64,000 nucleotides of DNA from Bartonella harrusi (GCF_024297065.1 NZ_CP101114.1:124001-188000), one strand, 5' to 3'. Shown: positions 22,000-33,498, counted from the stretch's first letter. The notes: generated from the letters alone by a model not told the origin. Numbers and translations: made by a program.

Positions 22000-23075
22000 T
22001 CATCGTTATCCATTTCCATAAGAAGTGCTGTCTGGTGATCGGAGATGAGTGCATGAATAATTTCATCAAGATCTCCTTCTAGGACGCGGTCAAGCTTATA
22101 CAGAGTAAGATTAATACGGTGATCTGTGATACGTCCTTGAGGGAAGTTATAGGTACGAATACGTTCCGAGCGATCACCAGAGCCAACTTGGTTTTTACGC
22201 GAAGCTGAACGTTCATTTTCTGCTTTTTGTCGTTCGATATCAAATAAGCGCGCACGTAAAATTTGCATTGCACGTGCCCGATTTTGGTGTTGTGATTTTT
22301 CTGCTTGCACAACCATAATTCCTGTTGGAATATGCGTGATACGAACAGCTGAGTCAGTTGTGTTGACATGCTGTCCTCCTGCTCCAGATGCACGCATTGT
22401 ATCGATACGAATGTCTTCTGGACGGATTTCGATATCAATTTCCTCAGCTTCTGGAAGTACTGCAACAGTAGCAGCAGATGTATGAATACGTCCACCTGTT
22501 TCCGTTTCAGGAATGCGTTGCACACGATGAACACCTGATTCAAATTTCAGTTTAGAAAAAACACCTTTGCCTGAAATGGTTGCAATAATCTCTTTATATC
22601 CACCAACCTCCCCTTCATTGAGGGAAACGACTTCAACTTTCCAGTTATGCATATTGGCATAACGTTCATACATGCGAAAAAGATTACCGGCAAAAAGTGC
22701 TGCTTCTGACCCACCTGTTCCTGCTCGAATTTCAATAATAGCACTTTTTTCATCAGCGACATCTTTGGGTAAAAGAAGAATCTGGAGCTCTTTTTCAAGT
22801 TGTTCCATCTTTTGATATAATAATGCTAGCTCTTCTTGAGCAAGATTACGCATCTCTATATCTGTTAGTTTATCACTGATGAGGGCCTCCAGTTCTGTAC
22901 TCTCTTTATAAAGAGCATTTAAGGCATGTATGGAGGTAACGATTGGTTGCAATTCTGCATATTCAGAAGCGAGTTTTACATATGTTTCAGCATTGGGATT
23001 TTCAGCCATTTGGCTTTCAATTATTTCAAAGCGTTTTTCAAGCTGTCGCATACGATCTTGTGGCAAAGAAACCAT
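21996..23075 (-). CDS. prfA: Peptide chain release factor 1
   Basis: Recognises UAA and UAG stop codons and triggers peptide release on the ribosome. The 359-residue protein has the catalytic GGQ in [15 protein letters not shown], the stop-codon tripeptide region, and the usual C-terminal basic stretch with [14 protein letters not shown]. The prmC gene that modifies its GGQ follows with an ATGA overlap. The start MVSLPQDRM fits related proteins. Confidence 0.97.
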
Positions 23076-23256
23076 GACAATATTAGCCTAATTTGTTAAT
23101 AATACTAACGATTGATTGTTTTATAGTATCCTATAAAAAGGAGTAATAAAGCAGAAAAATTGCTCTGCCAATGAAAACTATAAATCATGAAGGTAAACTT
23201 GTATAAAGACCCATTTTCATGAAGTTTTCTTTGGCGATATATATAAAATCATTAAT

Positions 23257-23673
23257 TTAAGAATTGCGTTTTTTTCCATAAAGTTCGAGACGATGGTAAA
23301 TAATATCATAACCAAGGGATTTTGCGATTTTTTCTTGCATTTTTTCAATGATATCAGACTGAAATTCAATAACTTGTCCTGTCTCTACATCGATGAGATG
23401 ATCATGGTGTTGCTCATCTGCTTGCTCAAAACGAGAGGGGCCACCACTAAAGGTATGGCGATGAATTGTTCCATTTCCTTCTAATGTTTTCATGGTTCGG
23501 TAAACAGTTGAGAGTGAAATACTAGCGTCTATTTTATGAGCACGCTGAAAAATTTCAAACGCGTTCGGATGATCATCTGTATCCGTCAAAATATCGAGAA
23601 TAATACGCCTTTGACGAGTGACTCTTAAACCCGCGGTGCGTAATTCTTGCTCATAGTTTCGCTTTTTATTCAT
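23257..23673 (-). CDS. fur: Fur-family metal-responsive transcriptional regulator
   Basis: DNA-binding repressor of 138 residues. The N-terminal winged helix has [14 protein letters not shown] and [13 protein letters not shown], the Fur recognition helix. The metal site [16 protein letters not shown] follows. The CxxC zinc motifs of many Fur proteins are absent, as in the rhizobial Fur/Mur group. In related bacteria this group often answers to manganese rather than iron, so iron control should not be assumed. It starts 15 bases after secA and may be read through from it. Confidence 0.88.
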   Translation of the reverse strand: MNKKRNYEQELRTAGLRVTRQRRIILDILTDTDDHPNAFEIFQRAHKIDASISLSTVYRTMKTLEGNGTIHRHTFSGGPSRFEQADEQHHDHLIDVETGQVIEFQSDIIEKMQEKIAKSLGYDIIYHRLELYGKKRNS

Positions 23674-23688
23674 ATTGTTTACTGTTTT

Positions 23689-26406
23689 TTAAACGAAGGA
23701 TCCATGACAGTGTTTATATTTTTTCTCTGAACCACAAGGGCAACGCTCATTACGTCCAACTTTCCCCCATGTGGTGACATCGTTTGGATCTCGGTCTTTA
23801 GGGTTAACAATTTTATTTTCTTGTGTTCGTGCCCACAAAGTAGAAATATTTTCTTCTCCTTGATCATTTGAAACAGAGCTATCAGTATCTGTTTGCAAAG
23901 ATGTGAGGGGATCTGTAGATTGCTGAATGATTTCAAAACGCATGAGCTTAGAAGTAACAATTCTGCGCAAATTTCTAAGCATAGACTGAAAGAGTTCAAA
24001 AGCCTCTGTTTTATATTCGTTGAGTGGATCGCGTTGTGCATAACCACGAAAACCAACAACAGAACGTAAATGATCTAAACTTACCAAATGTTCACGCCAT
24101 AAAGTGTCAATGGTTTCAAGTAATATGGCTTTATGGAAATAAGCCATGACTTCTGGAGAAGTGCGTTCAGTCCGTTCATTGTCAAGTTTTGTAATAGCAT
24201 CTGATATGCGCTGTAAAATTTGCTCTTCAGCAATTCCATCTTCTTTTGCCCATTCTTCTACTGGAAGCCCAAGATTGAAAAGTTGATGAATTTCCTCTTG
24301 TAGAGCCTTCACATTCCATTTTTCAGAATATGTTCCCAATGGGATATAAGCTTCTACCAGATCTTCAATGACTTCATTGCGCATTTCAAGAATCGTATCT
24401 GTTAGATCCTCTGCATTCATGACTTCCATACGCTGTTCAAAAATGACCTTTCGTTGGTCATTCATAACGTCGTCATATTTTAATAAATTTTTACGAATTT
24501 CGAAGTTTCGTGCTTCGACTTTTTTTTGTGCTTTTTCAAGAGCTTTATTAATCCACGGATGGGTAATAGCTTCATTTTCTTTTAATCCAAGTTTTTGCAA
24601 CATACCATCCATACGGTTAGAACCGAAGATACGCATGAGGTCATCTTGAAGAGAGAGAAAGAATTTTGAGCGACCCGGATCTCCTTGGCGACCAGAACGA
24701 CCACGTAGCTGGTTATCAATACGACGGCTTTCATGGCGTTCCGTAGCAATAACATAAAGACCACCAGCAGCTAATGCTTTTTCTTTGAGGCGTTTAACAT
24801 CTTTTTTAATTTCTTCAATTTTAGCTGCTCGTTCTTCTCCATCAGGCATATCCTGTAATTCTTGTCGAATACGCATTTCAACATTACCACCAAGCTGTAT
24901 ATCAGTTCCACGACCCGCCATGTTGGTTGCGATGGTTAAAGCTCCAGGAACTCCAGCTTGCGCAATAATATATGCTTCTTGTTCATGATAGCGGGCATTT
25001 AAGACTCTAAAGTCGGAAATACCTTCTTTTCGCAAGCGCTCTGCCAATTGCTCTGATTTTTCAATAGATGTTGTTCCAACAAGAATAGGCTGTTCCTTTT
25101 CATGTGCTTGACGGATATCACTTACAATAGCACGGTATTTTTCTTCTGCTGTTCGGTAAATTTCATCATCTTCATCAAGACGCTGTATTGGTAAGTTTGT
25201 AGGAATTTCTACAACTTCGAGACCATAAATATTATTGAATTCTTCAGCTTCTGTTGTTGCGGTTCCAGTCATTCCAGACAATTTTCTATACATACGGAAG
25301 TAATTTTGAAAAGTGATGGAAGCAAGTGTCTGATTTTCTGGTTGGATCGCAACATGCTCTTTGGCTTCAAGGGCTTGATGAAGTCCTTCAGAATAACGCC
25401 GTCCTGGCATCATACGACCTGTAAATTCATCAATAATAACAATTTCATTATTGCGAACGATGTAATCTTTGTCACGGACAAACAGTTTATGGGCTTTTAG
25501 AGCGTTATTGACATGGTGGACGATAGCAACATTTTCTATATCATAAAGACTCTCACCTTTGAGATATCCGGCTTGTTCAAGCATTTTTTCAATTTTTTCA
25601 GTACCGACTTCAGTAAAGGTTGTTGTCTTTTGTTTTTCATCTATTTCATAATCTTCTGGAATCAAAGCAGGAATAAATGTATCAATAAGATTATAGAAGT
25701 CCGTACGATCTTCTAAAGGACCAGAAATGATAAGGGGAGTACGCGCTTCATCAATGAGGATCGAATCAACTTCATCAACAATTGCGTAATGGTGCCCACG
25801 TTGAACCATTTGACTACGATCAAAAGCCATATTATCGCGCAGATAATCAAATCCCAATTCATTGTTTGTTGCATAAGTAATATCACATGCATAAGCTGCT
25901 CTACGGGCATCATTATCAAGATCATGGAGAATCACACCTGTAGAGAGACCGAGAAACCCGAAGATTTTTCCCATTGTTTCAGCATCACGATTCGCAAGAT
26001 AATCGTTTACCGTAACGACATGAACACCTTTACCTTCCAATGCATTGAGATAAATTGGCAGAGTTGCCATTAATGTTTTTCCTTCACCTGTACGCATTTC
26101 CGCAATGCCACAGTCATGAAGCACCATTCCACCAATGAGCTGAACATCAAAAGGGCGCATATCATAAACACGTTTTGCAACTTCACGAACAGTTGCAAAA
26201 GCTTCTAGTAGGAGCAAGTCAACGGTTTCACCTTCTCTGAGGCGTTTACGAAATTCATCAGTTTTTTGACAAAGTTGCGCATCGCTTAACTTCACGAACT
26301 GTTCTTCCAAAGCGTTAATTTGTATAACTTTTTGGCGAAGAACTTTGAGACGTCTCTCATGAGCGGAACCAAAAAATTTACGCGCAAAAACACCTAAACC
26401 GACCAT
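23689..26406 (-). CDS. secA: Protein translocase ATPase SecA
   Basis: Motor that drives unfolded preproteins through SecYEG. The 905-residue protein has Walker A MRTGEGKT (about residues 104-111), the DEAD-like [16 protein letters not shown], the second nucleotide fold with [12 protein letters not shown], and [13 protein letters not shown]. The C-terminus carries the zinc-binding, SecB-interacting motif [17 protein letters not shown] 26406 gives the typical start. It is transcribed divergently from the parvulin gene at 26835. Confidence 0.98.
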   Translation of the reverse strand: MVGLGVFARKFFGSAHERRLKVLRQKVIQINALEEQFVKLSDAQLCQKTDEFRKRLREGETVDLLLLEAFATVREVAKRVYDMRPFDVQLIGGMVLHDCGIAEMRTGEGKTLMATLPIYLNALEGKGVHVVTVNDYLANRDAETMGKIFGFLGLSTGVILHDLDNDARRAAYACDITYATNNELGFDYLRDNMAFDRSQMVQRGHHYAIVDEVDSILIDEARTPLIISGPLEDRTDFYNLIDTFIPALIPEDYEIDEKQKTTTFTEVGTEKIEKMLEQAGYLKGESLYDIENVAIVHHVNNALKAHKLFVRDKDYIVRNNEIVIIDEFTGRMMPGRRYSEGLHQALEAKEHVAIQPENQTLASITFQNYFRMYRKLSGMTGTATTEAEEFNNIYGLEVVEIPTNLPIQRLDEDDEIYRTAEEKYRAIVSDIRQAHEKEQPILVGTTSIEKSEQLAERLRKEGISDFRVLNARYHEQEAYIIAQAGVPGALTIATNMAGRGTDIQLGGNVEMRIRQELQDMPDGEERAAKIEEIKKDVKRLKEKALAAGGLYVIATERHESRRIDNQLRGRSGRQGDPGRSKFFLSLQDDLMRIFGSNRMDGMLQKLGLKENEAITHPWINKALEKAQKKVEARNFEIRKNLLKYDDVMNDQRKVIFEQRMEVMNAEDLTDTILEMRNEVIEDLVEAYIPLGTYSEKWNVKALQEEIHQLFNLGLPVEEWAKEDGIAEEQILQRISDAITKLDNERTERTSPEVMAYFHKAILLETIDTLWREHLVSLDHLRSVVGFRGYAQRDPLNEYKTEAFELFQSMLRNLRRIVTSKLMRFEIIQQSTDPLTSLQTDTDSSVSNDQGEENISTLWARTQENKIVNPKDRDPNDVTTWGKVGRNERCPCGSEKKYKHCHGSFV

Positions 26407-26834
26407 CCCTGGTCCTTTCTTTTAATTGTTATTACTATCGTTGGGTAGAGTCATAGCTATCCCCACACTTCGCACCCTTCAAGCCATTTCCCTAAGCAAT
26501 GAATATAAGATGCATATAGTACCATTATACTTGTTGATGTGCAATTTATCACTTTAATTATAAAGTAGAGATAAGAGGCTAAATGCACCGTGTCAACTTT
26601 AGTCATGCTATTTAATTGATACAATACAAAGTAATTTGGGATGTAATACGTCATTTTTTCATACTATCATATTTTCCATCAATATGAGATAGGATGCAAT
26701 AAACTGAGATAAAAGGACAAGTTTATGCTTTTTAAAGTAAAATTACTGATTTATTTATCTCTATTTAGAGATTAAAATGTTATGGTAAAGAAAAGAGAAT
26801 CTCGAACCAGCTTTTACTTTTAAGGAGTATATTT
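26407..26834. other. Divergent promoter region of secA and the parvulin gene
   Basis: About 430 AT-rich bases between divergent genes. It must hold both promoters. A strong ribosome site (TAAGGAG at 26820-26826) serves the rightward gene. I see no small gene or clear operator. Confidence 0.5.
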
Positions 26835-27788
26835 ATGAAATTCAATTTTATCATGCTTTTATTAACATCAGCCCTGTTGGCAAACACGAGTTTAAGGGTG
26901 ATAGCGCAAGAAAGTTTGAATTCATCATCGAATGATTTAAAGACTTTAGAGAAAGCTTCTGAAAAAACAGTCGCTCCCTCTCATATTATGGCAATTGTTG
27001 ATGGAAAAAATATTACAGCAGGGCAATTGGATGAGTTAGCGCTTGAGATCAATCCTAATTTAGCACGTTTTCCTGATGAACAACGCCGTATAATGGTTTT
27101 AAAAGCTTATTTAGATATGCAAGCACTTGCTAAAGCAGCAATCAGTGAGGGCATAGATAAGACAGAAGCTTATGATAAACGTATGGCAGTTATGCGCGAC
27201 AATGTTCTTCAGCAACTTTATTTTAAACAGACAATTGTTGATCAGATTTCAGATACTGATTTGGAGGCTCTTTATAATAAAGAAGTTGCTTCTTTACCGA
27301 AAGAGGATGAAGTTAAAGCGCGTCATATTTTGGTCAAAACGAAAAAAGAAGCGGAAGCGATCATTAAGCGTTTAAGTAAAGGAGAAAGTTTTGAAGAGAT
27401 TGCAAAAAAAAGTTCAACAGATGGTTCTTCTGCTGTTGGGGGCGATCTTGGTTACTTTAGTCATGGCCAAATGGTCAAGCCTTTTGAGGATGCAGCATTT
27501 GGTTTGAAAGTTGGTGAATACACTAAAAAACCGGTTGAAAGTCCTTTTGGTTGGCATGTTATTAAGGTAGAAGATCGTCGCTTAAAGCAACCTCCTGTCT
27601 TTGATGATGTTAAAGAGATGTTGCGTACACAGTTGATAAAAGAGCGTTACCAAAAACTGATTGTTGATTTACGCAGCAAGTTAGATGTGAAATATCCTGA
27701 TCCTAATGTTACAAAACTGATGGAATCGCTTAGTCAGAATGGAGCGTCACTTCCTAATGAAACATCGGATGAAGAAGACACAGAATAG
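26835..27788 (+). CDS. Secreted parvulin-type peptidyl-prolyl cis-trans isomerase
   Basis: A folding helper for exported proteins. The 317-residue product begins with a signal peptide (about residues 1-25, cleavage near VIAQ). An N-terminal helical segment of SurA/PrsA type follows, then a parvulin domain at about residues 155-255. The parvulin hallmarks are VKARHILVK, GGDLGYFSHGQMVKPFE and ESPFGWHVIKV. No lipobox cysteine is seen, so it is probably periplasmic. The acidic C-terminal tail is probably disordered. Neighbouring SecA supplies exported clients, a common arrangement in relatives. Confidence 0.92.
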   Translation: MKFNFIMLLLTSALLANTSLRVIAQESLNSSSNDLKTLEKASEKTVAPSHIMAIVDGKNITAGQLDELALEINPNLARFPDEQRRIMVLKAYLDMQALAKAAISEGIDKTEAYDKRMAVMRDNVLQQLYFKQTIVDQISDTDLEALYNKEVASLPKEDEVKARHILVKTKKEAEAIIKRLSKGESFEEIAKKSSTDGSSAVGGDLGYFSHGQMVKPFEDAAFGLKVGEYTKKPVESPFGWHVIKVEDRRLKQPPVFDDVKEMLRTQLIKERYQKLIVDLRSKLDVKYPDPNVTKLMESLSQNGASLPNETSDEEDTE

Positions 27789-27930
27789 CGAGAAAAAAGT
27801 GGATAATATTTTTGCTTGGTGATTTAAGAGATTTGTTCCGTTCAAAACTCTTAGTATCTGCCTGTTAGAGATTATTTGTTAGCAATCATGTGTTTGCACC
27901 TGCTTCGTTTGTTTTTATGGAAAATAGACT

Positions 27931-29163
27931 GTGACTTTAAAGACATCTCCTTTATCCCCCAAATACATACAAGAGCTTCCGCCATTATCTGGTGTGCGGA
28001 TAGCAACAGCTGAAGCTGGAATTAAATATAAAGGTCGTACGGATCTTCTTTTTATCATATTTGATAAACCAGTAAGTGTAGCCGGTGTTTTTACACGTTC
28101 AAAATGTCCATCTGCCCCTGTGGAGCATTGCCGTGCCTCGCTTCCTCATGGGGTTGCTAGGGGTGTTGTTGTTAATTCGGGGAATGCAAATGCTTTTACG
28201 GGGCGCAGAGGGAGGCATACAACAAATGAAATCATGAGTGCAGCCGCGAGTGTTTTGGAAGCTAGCGAAAATGAAATTTTCATAGCCTCTACAGGTGTTA
28301 TTGGTGAACCAATGGATGCATCGGGTATTGTAAGTCTTTTACCCACTATGGTGGAGACAGCAAAGGAAGGGCATTGGTTGGAAGCAGCAAAAGCTATTAT
28401 GACGACGGATACATTTCCAAAACTTGCGACACGCAGATTTGAATGTGGTGGAGAGATTGTTACCATTAATGGGATTGCAAAAGGTGCTGGTATGATTGCA
28501 CCAGATATGGCAACAATGCTCTCTTTTGTCATAAGTGATGCAGGTATTTCTTCGGAGATCCTTCAAGCCTTGTTATTAGAGGCTGTCCAGGGTTCTTTCA
28601 ATTCAATTACTGTCGATAGTGATACCTCAACATCAGATACGCTCATGATGTTTGCGACAGGAAAAGAAAATTTTCCTTGCATTACATGTAAAACTGATCC
28701 ACGTTATAAAGTGTTCTCAAAACATTTAAGCGCACTTTTACATGAACTTGCATTACAAGTTGTTTGTGATGGAGAAGGTGCACACCATTTAATTGAGGTC
28801 AATGTGATTGGTGCGACAACAGATAAAGCTGCTAAAACCATAGCCTTCTCAATTGCAAATTCACCACTTGTAAAAACAGCTGTTGCTGGTGAAGATGCTA
28901 ATTGGGGGCGGGTGGTTATGGCGGTCGGCAAGGCAGGTGTTGAAGTAGACCGTGATCTTTTGACAATTTGGTTTGGTGAACATCGTTTAGCAGTTAATGG
29001 TGAGCGAGATCCTGAATATTGCGAAGAGACGATAGCGACGTATATGCGAGGTAAACACATCACAATTCGTGTTGATATCGGTTTAGGTGCTGGTAAAGCG
29101 GCAGTTTGGTCTTGTGATTTGACAAAAGAGTACGTCATGATTAATGGCGATTATAGAAGTTAA
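27931..29163 (+). CDS. argJ: Glutamate N-acetyltransferase / amino-acid acetyltransferase
   Basis: Bifunctional enzyme of the cyclic arginine pathway that moves acetyl from N-acetylornithine to glutamate. The 410-residue product is self-cleaving. The autolysis site is in [16 protein letters not shown], where the threonine after MA becomes the nucleophile of the beta chain. GNANAFTG and GEDANWGRV are further family blocks. The start is GTG 27931, with ATGGAAA upstream. No other arginine genes are in the window, so whether it works in a full pathway is unknown. It sits between the parvulin gene and mutT. Confidence 0.95.
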   Translation: MTLKTSPLSPKYIQELPPLSGVRIATAEAGIKYKGRTDLLFIIFDKPVSVAGVFTRSKCPSAPVEHCRASLPHGVARGVVVNSGNANAFTGRRGRHTTNEIMSAAASVLEASENEIFIASTGVIGEPMDASGIVSLLPTMVETAKEGHWLEAAKAIMTTDTFPKLATRRFECGGEIVTINGIAKGAGMIAPDMATMLSFVISDAGISSEILQALLLEAVQGSFNSITVDSDTSTSDTLMMFATGKENFPCITCKTDPRYKVFSKHLSALLHELALQVVCDGEGAHHLIEVNVIGATTDKAAKTIAFSIANSPLVKTAVAGEDANWGRVVMAVGKAGVEVDRDLLTIWFGEHRLAVNGERDPEYCEETIATYMRGKHITIRVDIGLGAGKAAVWSCDLTKEYVMINGDYRS

Positions 29164-29294
29164 TTGGTATACCATAAATTTGATATCGAAGATCTGTATA
29201 TTTTTTAGAAAAGGTGCATTTTAGGTTCCTTTATCTTAAAGAAGAGGACATTATAAAAGATGTGATTATTTTACTATTTCTGCTGGAGAGTGAT

Positions 29295-29720
29295 ATGCGT
29301 GCAAAAAGTTCACTGCTTCTTGTTGTGGCGTGTGCATTGTTAGATCAAGATAAGCGTGTTTTGCTTACACAACGTCCTCAAGGAAAATCATTAGCTGGTT
29401 TATGGGAGTTTCCTGGTGGAAAGGTTGAGAAAGGTGAAACTCCAGAAGCATCATTGATTCGTGAGTTGGAGGAAGAGCTTGGAATCTATGTTCAGTTGAA
29501 CGATTTATTCCCCTTAACATTTGCAAGCCATGCTTATGAAGCATTCCATCTCTTGATGCCGTTGTATCTTTGTTACCATTATGATGGTGTTGCACAAGGA
29601 CGAGAAGAGCAAAGTTTAAAATGGGTTTCTATTGATGATCTTAATAAATACCCTATGCCTGATGCTGACAAGCCATTGGTCAAGCTGTTAAAAAAATTCC
29701 TTCCTTTAGTGGGTTCTTAA
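29295..29720 (+). CDS. mutT: Nudix hydrolase, 8-oxo-dGTP diphosphatase type
   Basis: Cleans oxidised nucleotides from the pool. The 141-residue protein carries an intact Nudix box, GGKVEKGE followed by RELEEELG, with all the glutamates that bind the metal. WEFPGGK just before it is typical of MutT. ATG 29295 follows GGAGAG; the longer ORF from 29214 adds an unconserved segment. Paralogues with other substrates cannot be excluded. Confidence 0.9.
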   Translation: MRAKSSLLLVVACALLDQDKRVLLTQRPQGKSLAGLWEFPGGKVEKGETPEASLIRELEEELGIYVQLNDLFPLTFASHAYEAFHLLMPLYLCYHYDGVAQGREEQSLKWVSIDDLNKYPMPDADKPLVKLLKKFLPLVGS

Positions 29721-30457
29721 GAAAAAAATACTGCGTACAGAAGAGACATCTATTGCATAATACATTGATGACAGAAGATTTATTTCTTTTTGTATGATCA
29801 ACAGCTTAATCATCACTGTGATAGATATTGATTTTATAAAAACAAATTACCATTCCAATGATCGATTATTTTCTTTAATGTCATATTGTTTTTGGGTTTT
29901 AAACACTCTTATCTCTCAATATTACCTATGAATACGTAATACAGAATCTGTGCATAGCACTATCTTTATGTTTATGAAGTCATAGGTTAGTTTTATCATT
30001 TTTGCTTTTCCTTCCATGTTGGTTTGCGCTTACATTGAAATATTTATTGAGTCATTTGTTTTTCAGTTTAAGATGGCTTTTCAAATCACATGGCAATTCT
30101 TAGTGTAACTGAACAATTTTAATAAATTTATTATTTAATATCAAAGTTTATCTGTAAAAGTCATTTGATGAGAACTATTCAGCAAGCTGGTTCACAGGCT
30201 TATATAATATCCCTATAATGCATAAATATTGATAAAGCTTTTTAAATGAATTCTGAATATGTGCTGTAAGTAAAAACCAATAATGAACCTCATTCAATAG
30301 AAATAATTTTATGACGGCGTTTCTGATCTCATCTCAAATAAGGAACGCATTCTGATTCATTTTATGATTTTTAAGGTTTCAAAATGAATTCATGGAAAAA
30401 TGTAACAGCCGAGCTATTTTTTGAGTTGGAATCGTATAGGAGCATGTTTTTAAAAGA
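29721..30457. other. Intergenic region, no gene seen
   Basis: About 740 AT-rich bases between mutT and the integrase fragments. I find no ORF with a credible ribosome site and no recognisable RNA. It may be decayed coding DNA, since it borders mobile-element fragments. Confidence 0.45.
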
Positions 30458-30812
30458 CAACATATTGATTTATAATGATAAATCATTGCTTTTCAACTTG
30501 TATCATATCCCCAAATATTGTAAGATTCTCTCATCTCATCTTGAGTTACTCAAAATCATTTATTTGTACGTTATAAGCGGGGCTGGTGTGTGGATAAAAA
30601 ACTCTAAAGCAAGGAGTAAAAGGCCTCTTATGAATCGTCTAAATACCAAGTGCTATCGCAACATTAGAAGTTGACAAATAGTATGATGGTGTCGGTTTGC
30701 ACCTTCACAAGTATAAAGATGGTTGTGCTCAATCGCTTTATCGATTCATTCTCGGACGCTGTTATGAAACGGGTTTGGGTACTTTAAGAAATATTTTTTT
30801 AAGCATCCAAGC
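30458..30812 (+). repeat. Dispersed repeat, copy B: integrase 5' fragment
   Basis: Begins with GACAACATATTGATTTATAA, also present (inverted) at the edge of the 45.3 kb copy. It continues through a leader with GGAGTAAAA and a decayed start. The first ATG has become AGG; the second, at 30630, reads MNRLNTKCYRNIRS then stops. Further on, another frame gives LHLHKYKDGCAQSLYRF and ETGLGTLRNIFL, the arm-DNA-binding region of a DUF4102 integrase. It ends abruptly against copy C in opposite orientation. Confidence 0.75.
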
Positions 30813-31115
30813 CCATCTCACGACAATACCCATGGATGGTATAACGTTAAAGCTATTGTGCATCACAATCTTTATGTTAGTGAAGAAAAAAGCCGGTACA
30901 ATCATACTCTTTACCAGCCCCAATGTTGTGGCAGCCTTTGTATTAATAAGAGGTATTTTGTCTTTAGAGTTTTTTTACTTACACGTCAGCTCCGCTTATA
31001 ACGTGCAGGCATATGAACTTTTTTCAAAAGGAAAGGATTTAAAATAAGAGAATCTTACAATGAGGGGTAAATTCAACAGGAAAAATATTAAATTATCATT
31101 ATAAATCAATATAAC
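30813..31115 (-). repeat. Dispersed repeat, copy C: integrase 5' fragment, inverted relative to copy B
   Basis: Reads leftwards from TTGATTTATAATGATAATTT (31106-31087) through the same leader to a decayed integrase start and the RREMG-equivalent segment at its left end. It abuts the 3' end of the NlpC/P60 pseudogene. Together with copy B it forms a tail-to-tail inverted repeat of about 300 bases per arm. + strand ORFs across it are shadows. Confidence 0.72.
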
Positions 31116-31116
31116 A

Positions 31117-31983
31117 TTAGCATGGGCGGCGTTTTTCTATAGGATATTGTTTTTTTCGAGCAATACGCTTAGTTGCTTCTTCCAATGGCTCGATCATAAC
31201 GTCCATAGAGAAGCCATTTGCATGGATGATATTTTCATAATCAATCATAATGGCGACATGGCTTTTCCAAAAAATCAAATCACCTCGTTGAAGCTTATCA
31301 CTGTCAGTAAGTTGTGTGCCTATAGTTTTCTGCTGCATATCAGTATCACGTAGAACTATTTGATTGGTCATGAATAGAGAGTTGGACAAGTCCTGAGCAA
31401 TCAACGCCAAAACCACTAACACCACCTCAAAGGTAAGGCGTGTGTATAAATATTTCGGCAACGGCAACATAATCCTTATATATGCCGTCAATAGGACTGA
31501 GATGATGGGTAATAATTGCTTTTCCATTTTCAAGTATAGAATACATGGTGTCATGAAATTCAATTTCATCAACAACACTTACTCTGCTTCCCATGGGTAA
31601 GGCATACCCTCTTGGTCCACGTAAGTCAGCTTGTAAATATTGAAAAGTGGGTGGTATTGATACGACATGTGTTTGTTTACGGTTGATATACAAAGAGCTG
31701 CTGTATCAATATAACCGGCATAACCATCTTTAAGAGATTGTCCCCACGACATGGACTTTCCTTGTTCAAAGATGAGCAATTCTTCTCCAAATAAGCACTC
31801 TGTTTGTTTTTCGCTTTTTTTATTATTTTCTTTAAAAAGTTCAGCGACAGCTGTATTAACGCGCTTTTTTTTACCTTGAACAAAGCGTTGAGTTATCACT
31901 TTTGTTTCGAGACGTTGATCTGCTAGATTACCTCTAAATGCATATAATCTAGGATCTTTAAAGATCATCTGTTTACCTTTCAT
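31117..31983 (-). pseudogene. NlpC/P60 peptidase with SH3 domain, decayed
   Basis: Relatives are cell-wall hydrolases cutting peptidoglycan stem peptides. The frame from 31983 (MKGKQMIFKDPRLYAF) covers the first SH3 part and stops at 31579. A shift near 31700 is needed to continue into YINRKQTHVVSIPPTF and LRGPRGYALPMGSRV. The catalytic block then reads TPYL-stop-GGVSGFGVDCSGLVQL: TGG has become TGA at the conserved Trp, although the nucleophile Cys is still there. A second shift is needed to reach the last part (QIVLRDTD to KKQYPIEKRRPC). With two frameshifts and one nonsense codon this is a true pseudogene. It follows pepA, its usual neighbour in relatives. Confidence 0.88.
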
Positions 31984-32118
31984 TTTTTATTTTTAAACAG
32001 AATGATGATCATTATATGGATAGGATTTTCATTCTCAAAATAAATGCTGACACAATTTAAAACGATAAACAATGATTTTTAAAACTTAAGAGTTATACAT
32101 CTTTATGGATATTTTGTG

Positions 32119-33498
32119 TTAGGTTTTATTTTTAAAGAGATGATAAAGAGCTCGAATAACCTGCGCAGAACCACCAACAGGATAGCCTGGTTTTTCTTTT
32201 GGCACCCACCCGTAAAGATCAAAATGCGCAAAATGCTTGGTTTTTTCAACAAAAGAGTTAAGAAATAAAGCAGCGACTATGGAGCCAGCAAAGTTATTTC
32301 CACTTATGTTATTAAGATCAGCAATTGGTGATGATAACATTTCCTGATAGGGTTTCCAAAGCGGCATTTGCCAAAGAGGATCTGAAACAGAATAAGCAGA
32401 GTGAGAAATTTGTTGCGCCCAGAGTGAATCATTACAATAAAATGCAGGAAGATCTGGTCCTAATGCTATCCGCGCGGCTCCTGTTAAAGTCGCCATGCAA
32501 AGCATGAATTGTGGACTTTCTTCATCGCCATAGGTCAGTGCATCAGCAAGGACAAGCCGCCCTTCAGCATCTGTATTGCCAACTTCAACACTTAAGCCTT
32601 TACGACTTTGCAGAATATCGCCTGGCCTGTAAGCATTAGAAGAAATTGCATTTTCAACAGCTGGAATTAGAACACGCAGGCAAAAAGGCAATTTTGCATC
32701 CATGATAAGTTTCGCTAATCCTAAAACATGTGCACCACCACCCATATCTTTTTTCATGATTGACATATTATTTGCCGATTTAATATTAAATCCTCCCGTA
32801 TCGAAAGTTACACCTTTTCCAACCAGCGTTATTTTAGGATGATTTTCTTGCCCCCAGCGTAGATCAATGAGTCGTGGTACAGCGCTACCGGCGCGTCCTA
32901 CAGCATGGATCATCGGAAAATTATGTGTTAAAAGTTCATCTCCACAAATGCTTTTGACATCAGCACCATAAACTTTTCCGAGTTGGCGTGCTTCTTTCTC
33001 GAGGGTGTCAGGATTCATATCATTGGCAGGAATATTGATGAGATCACGAACAAGAAAGACAGTTTCATAAATGCGTTGAAGCTCATCGAGGTCAACCGTT
33101 TCGTTGACAGAGATCGATAACGATTTGGAGGAAGATTCTTGACGATAACGGTTAAATTGATAACTTCCAAATGCTAGTCCAAGATAGCTATTTATTTCAT
33201 GGGACGCTGTCCCTTCTAAATGCCAATGTCCAGCAGGAAGATTGTTAGCAAGAATTCCTGTAATAAAAGGGTCATCACCATTGCCAATTCCAAAGAGAAC
33301 TTTTTTTAAATGACCCGTTTCGTGAGGGATAAAGAGTATTTGTCCTGCTTTTCCAGTGAAATTGTTCACTTTCATCCATGCCGTTGTTGAAGCATCAAGC
33401 GATAAACCACCAAGATTTTCTTGGTTTACTAAGAGTATAGGACAACTATTCTCAACACGTGTTGAGCTGAAATAAATGTGATGTAAATGCATATTCAT
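32119..33498 (-). CDS. pepA: Leucyl aminopeptidase family protein (M17)
   Basis: Removes N-terminal residues from peptides in the cytosol. The 459-residue product has the M17 metal site in VGKGVTFDTGG and the signature NTDAEGRLVLADAL, with Lys and Arg of the active site present. ATG 33498 is chosen because it follows GGATTTC immediately after the coaA stop; the longer ORF from 33534 would run into coaA. It is transcribed with coaA. The N-terminal domain is shorter than in E. coli PepA, as in the alphaproteobacterial subgroup. Confidence 0.92.
   Translation of the reverse strand: MNMHLHHIYFSSTRVENSCPILLVNQENLGGLSLDASTTAWMKVNNFTGKAGQILFIPHETGHLKKVLFGIGNGDDPFITGILANNLPAGHWHLEGTASHEINSYLGLAFGSYQFNRYRQESSSKSLSISVNETVDLDELQRIYETVFLVRDLINIPANDMNPDTLEKEARQLGKVYGADVKSICGDELLTHNFPMIHAVGRAGSAVPRLIDLRWGQENHPKITLVGKGVTFDTGGFNIKSANNMSIMKKDMGGGAHVLGLAKLIMDAKLPFCLRVLIPAVENAISSNAYRPGDILQSRKGLSVEVGNTDAEGRLVLADALTYGDEESPQFMLCMATLTGAARIALGPDLPAFYCNDSLWAQQISHSAYSVSDPLWQMPLWKPYQEMLSSPIADLNNISGNNFAGSIVAALFLNSFVEKTKHFAHFDLYGWVPKEKPGYPVGGSAQVIRALYHLFKNKT

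Noticed and set aside
22079..22543. 154-codon - strand ORF inside prfA in another frame
   Set aside because: Overlaps the GGQ region of a clear prfA; composition is that of an out-of-frame reading.
28146..29138. Long - strand ORFs inside argJ
   Set aside because: Shadows of a strong coding frame; no family likeness or ribosome site.
30384..31047. + strand ORFs of 96 and 116 codons
   Set aside because: They run across integrase fragments B and C; the residues that look like a protein belong to the decayed integrase, and no single ORF is a gene.
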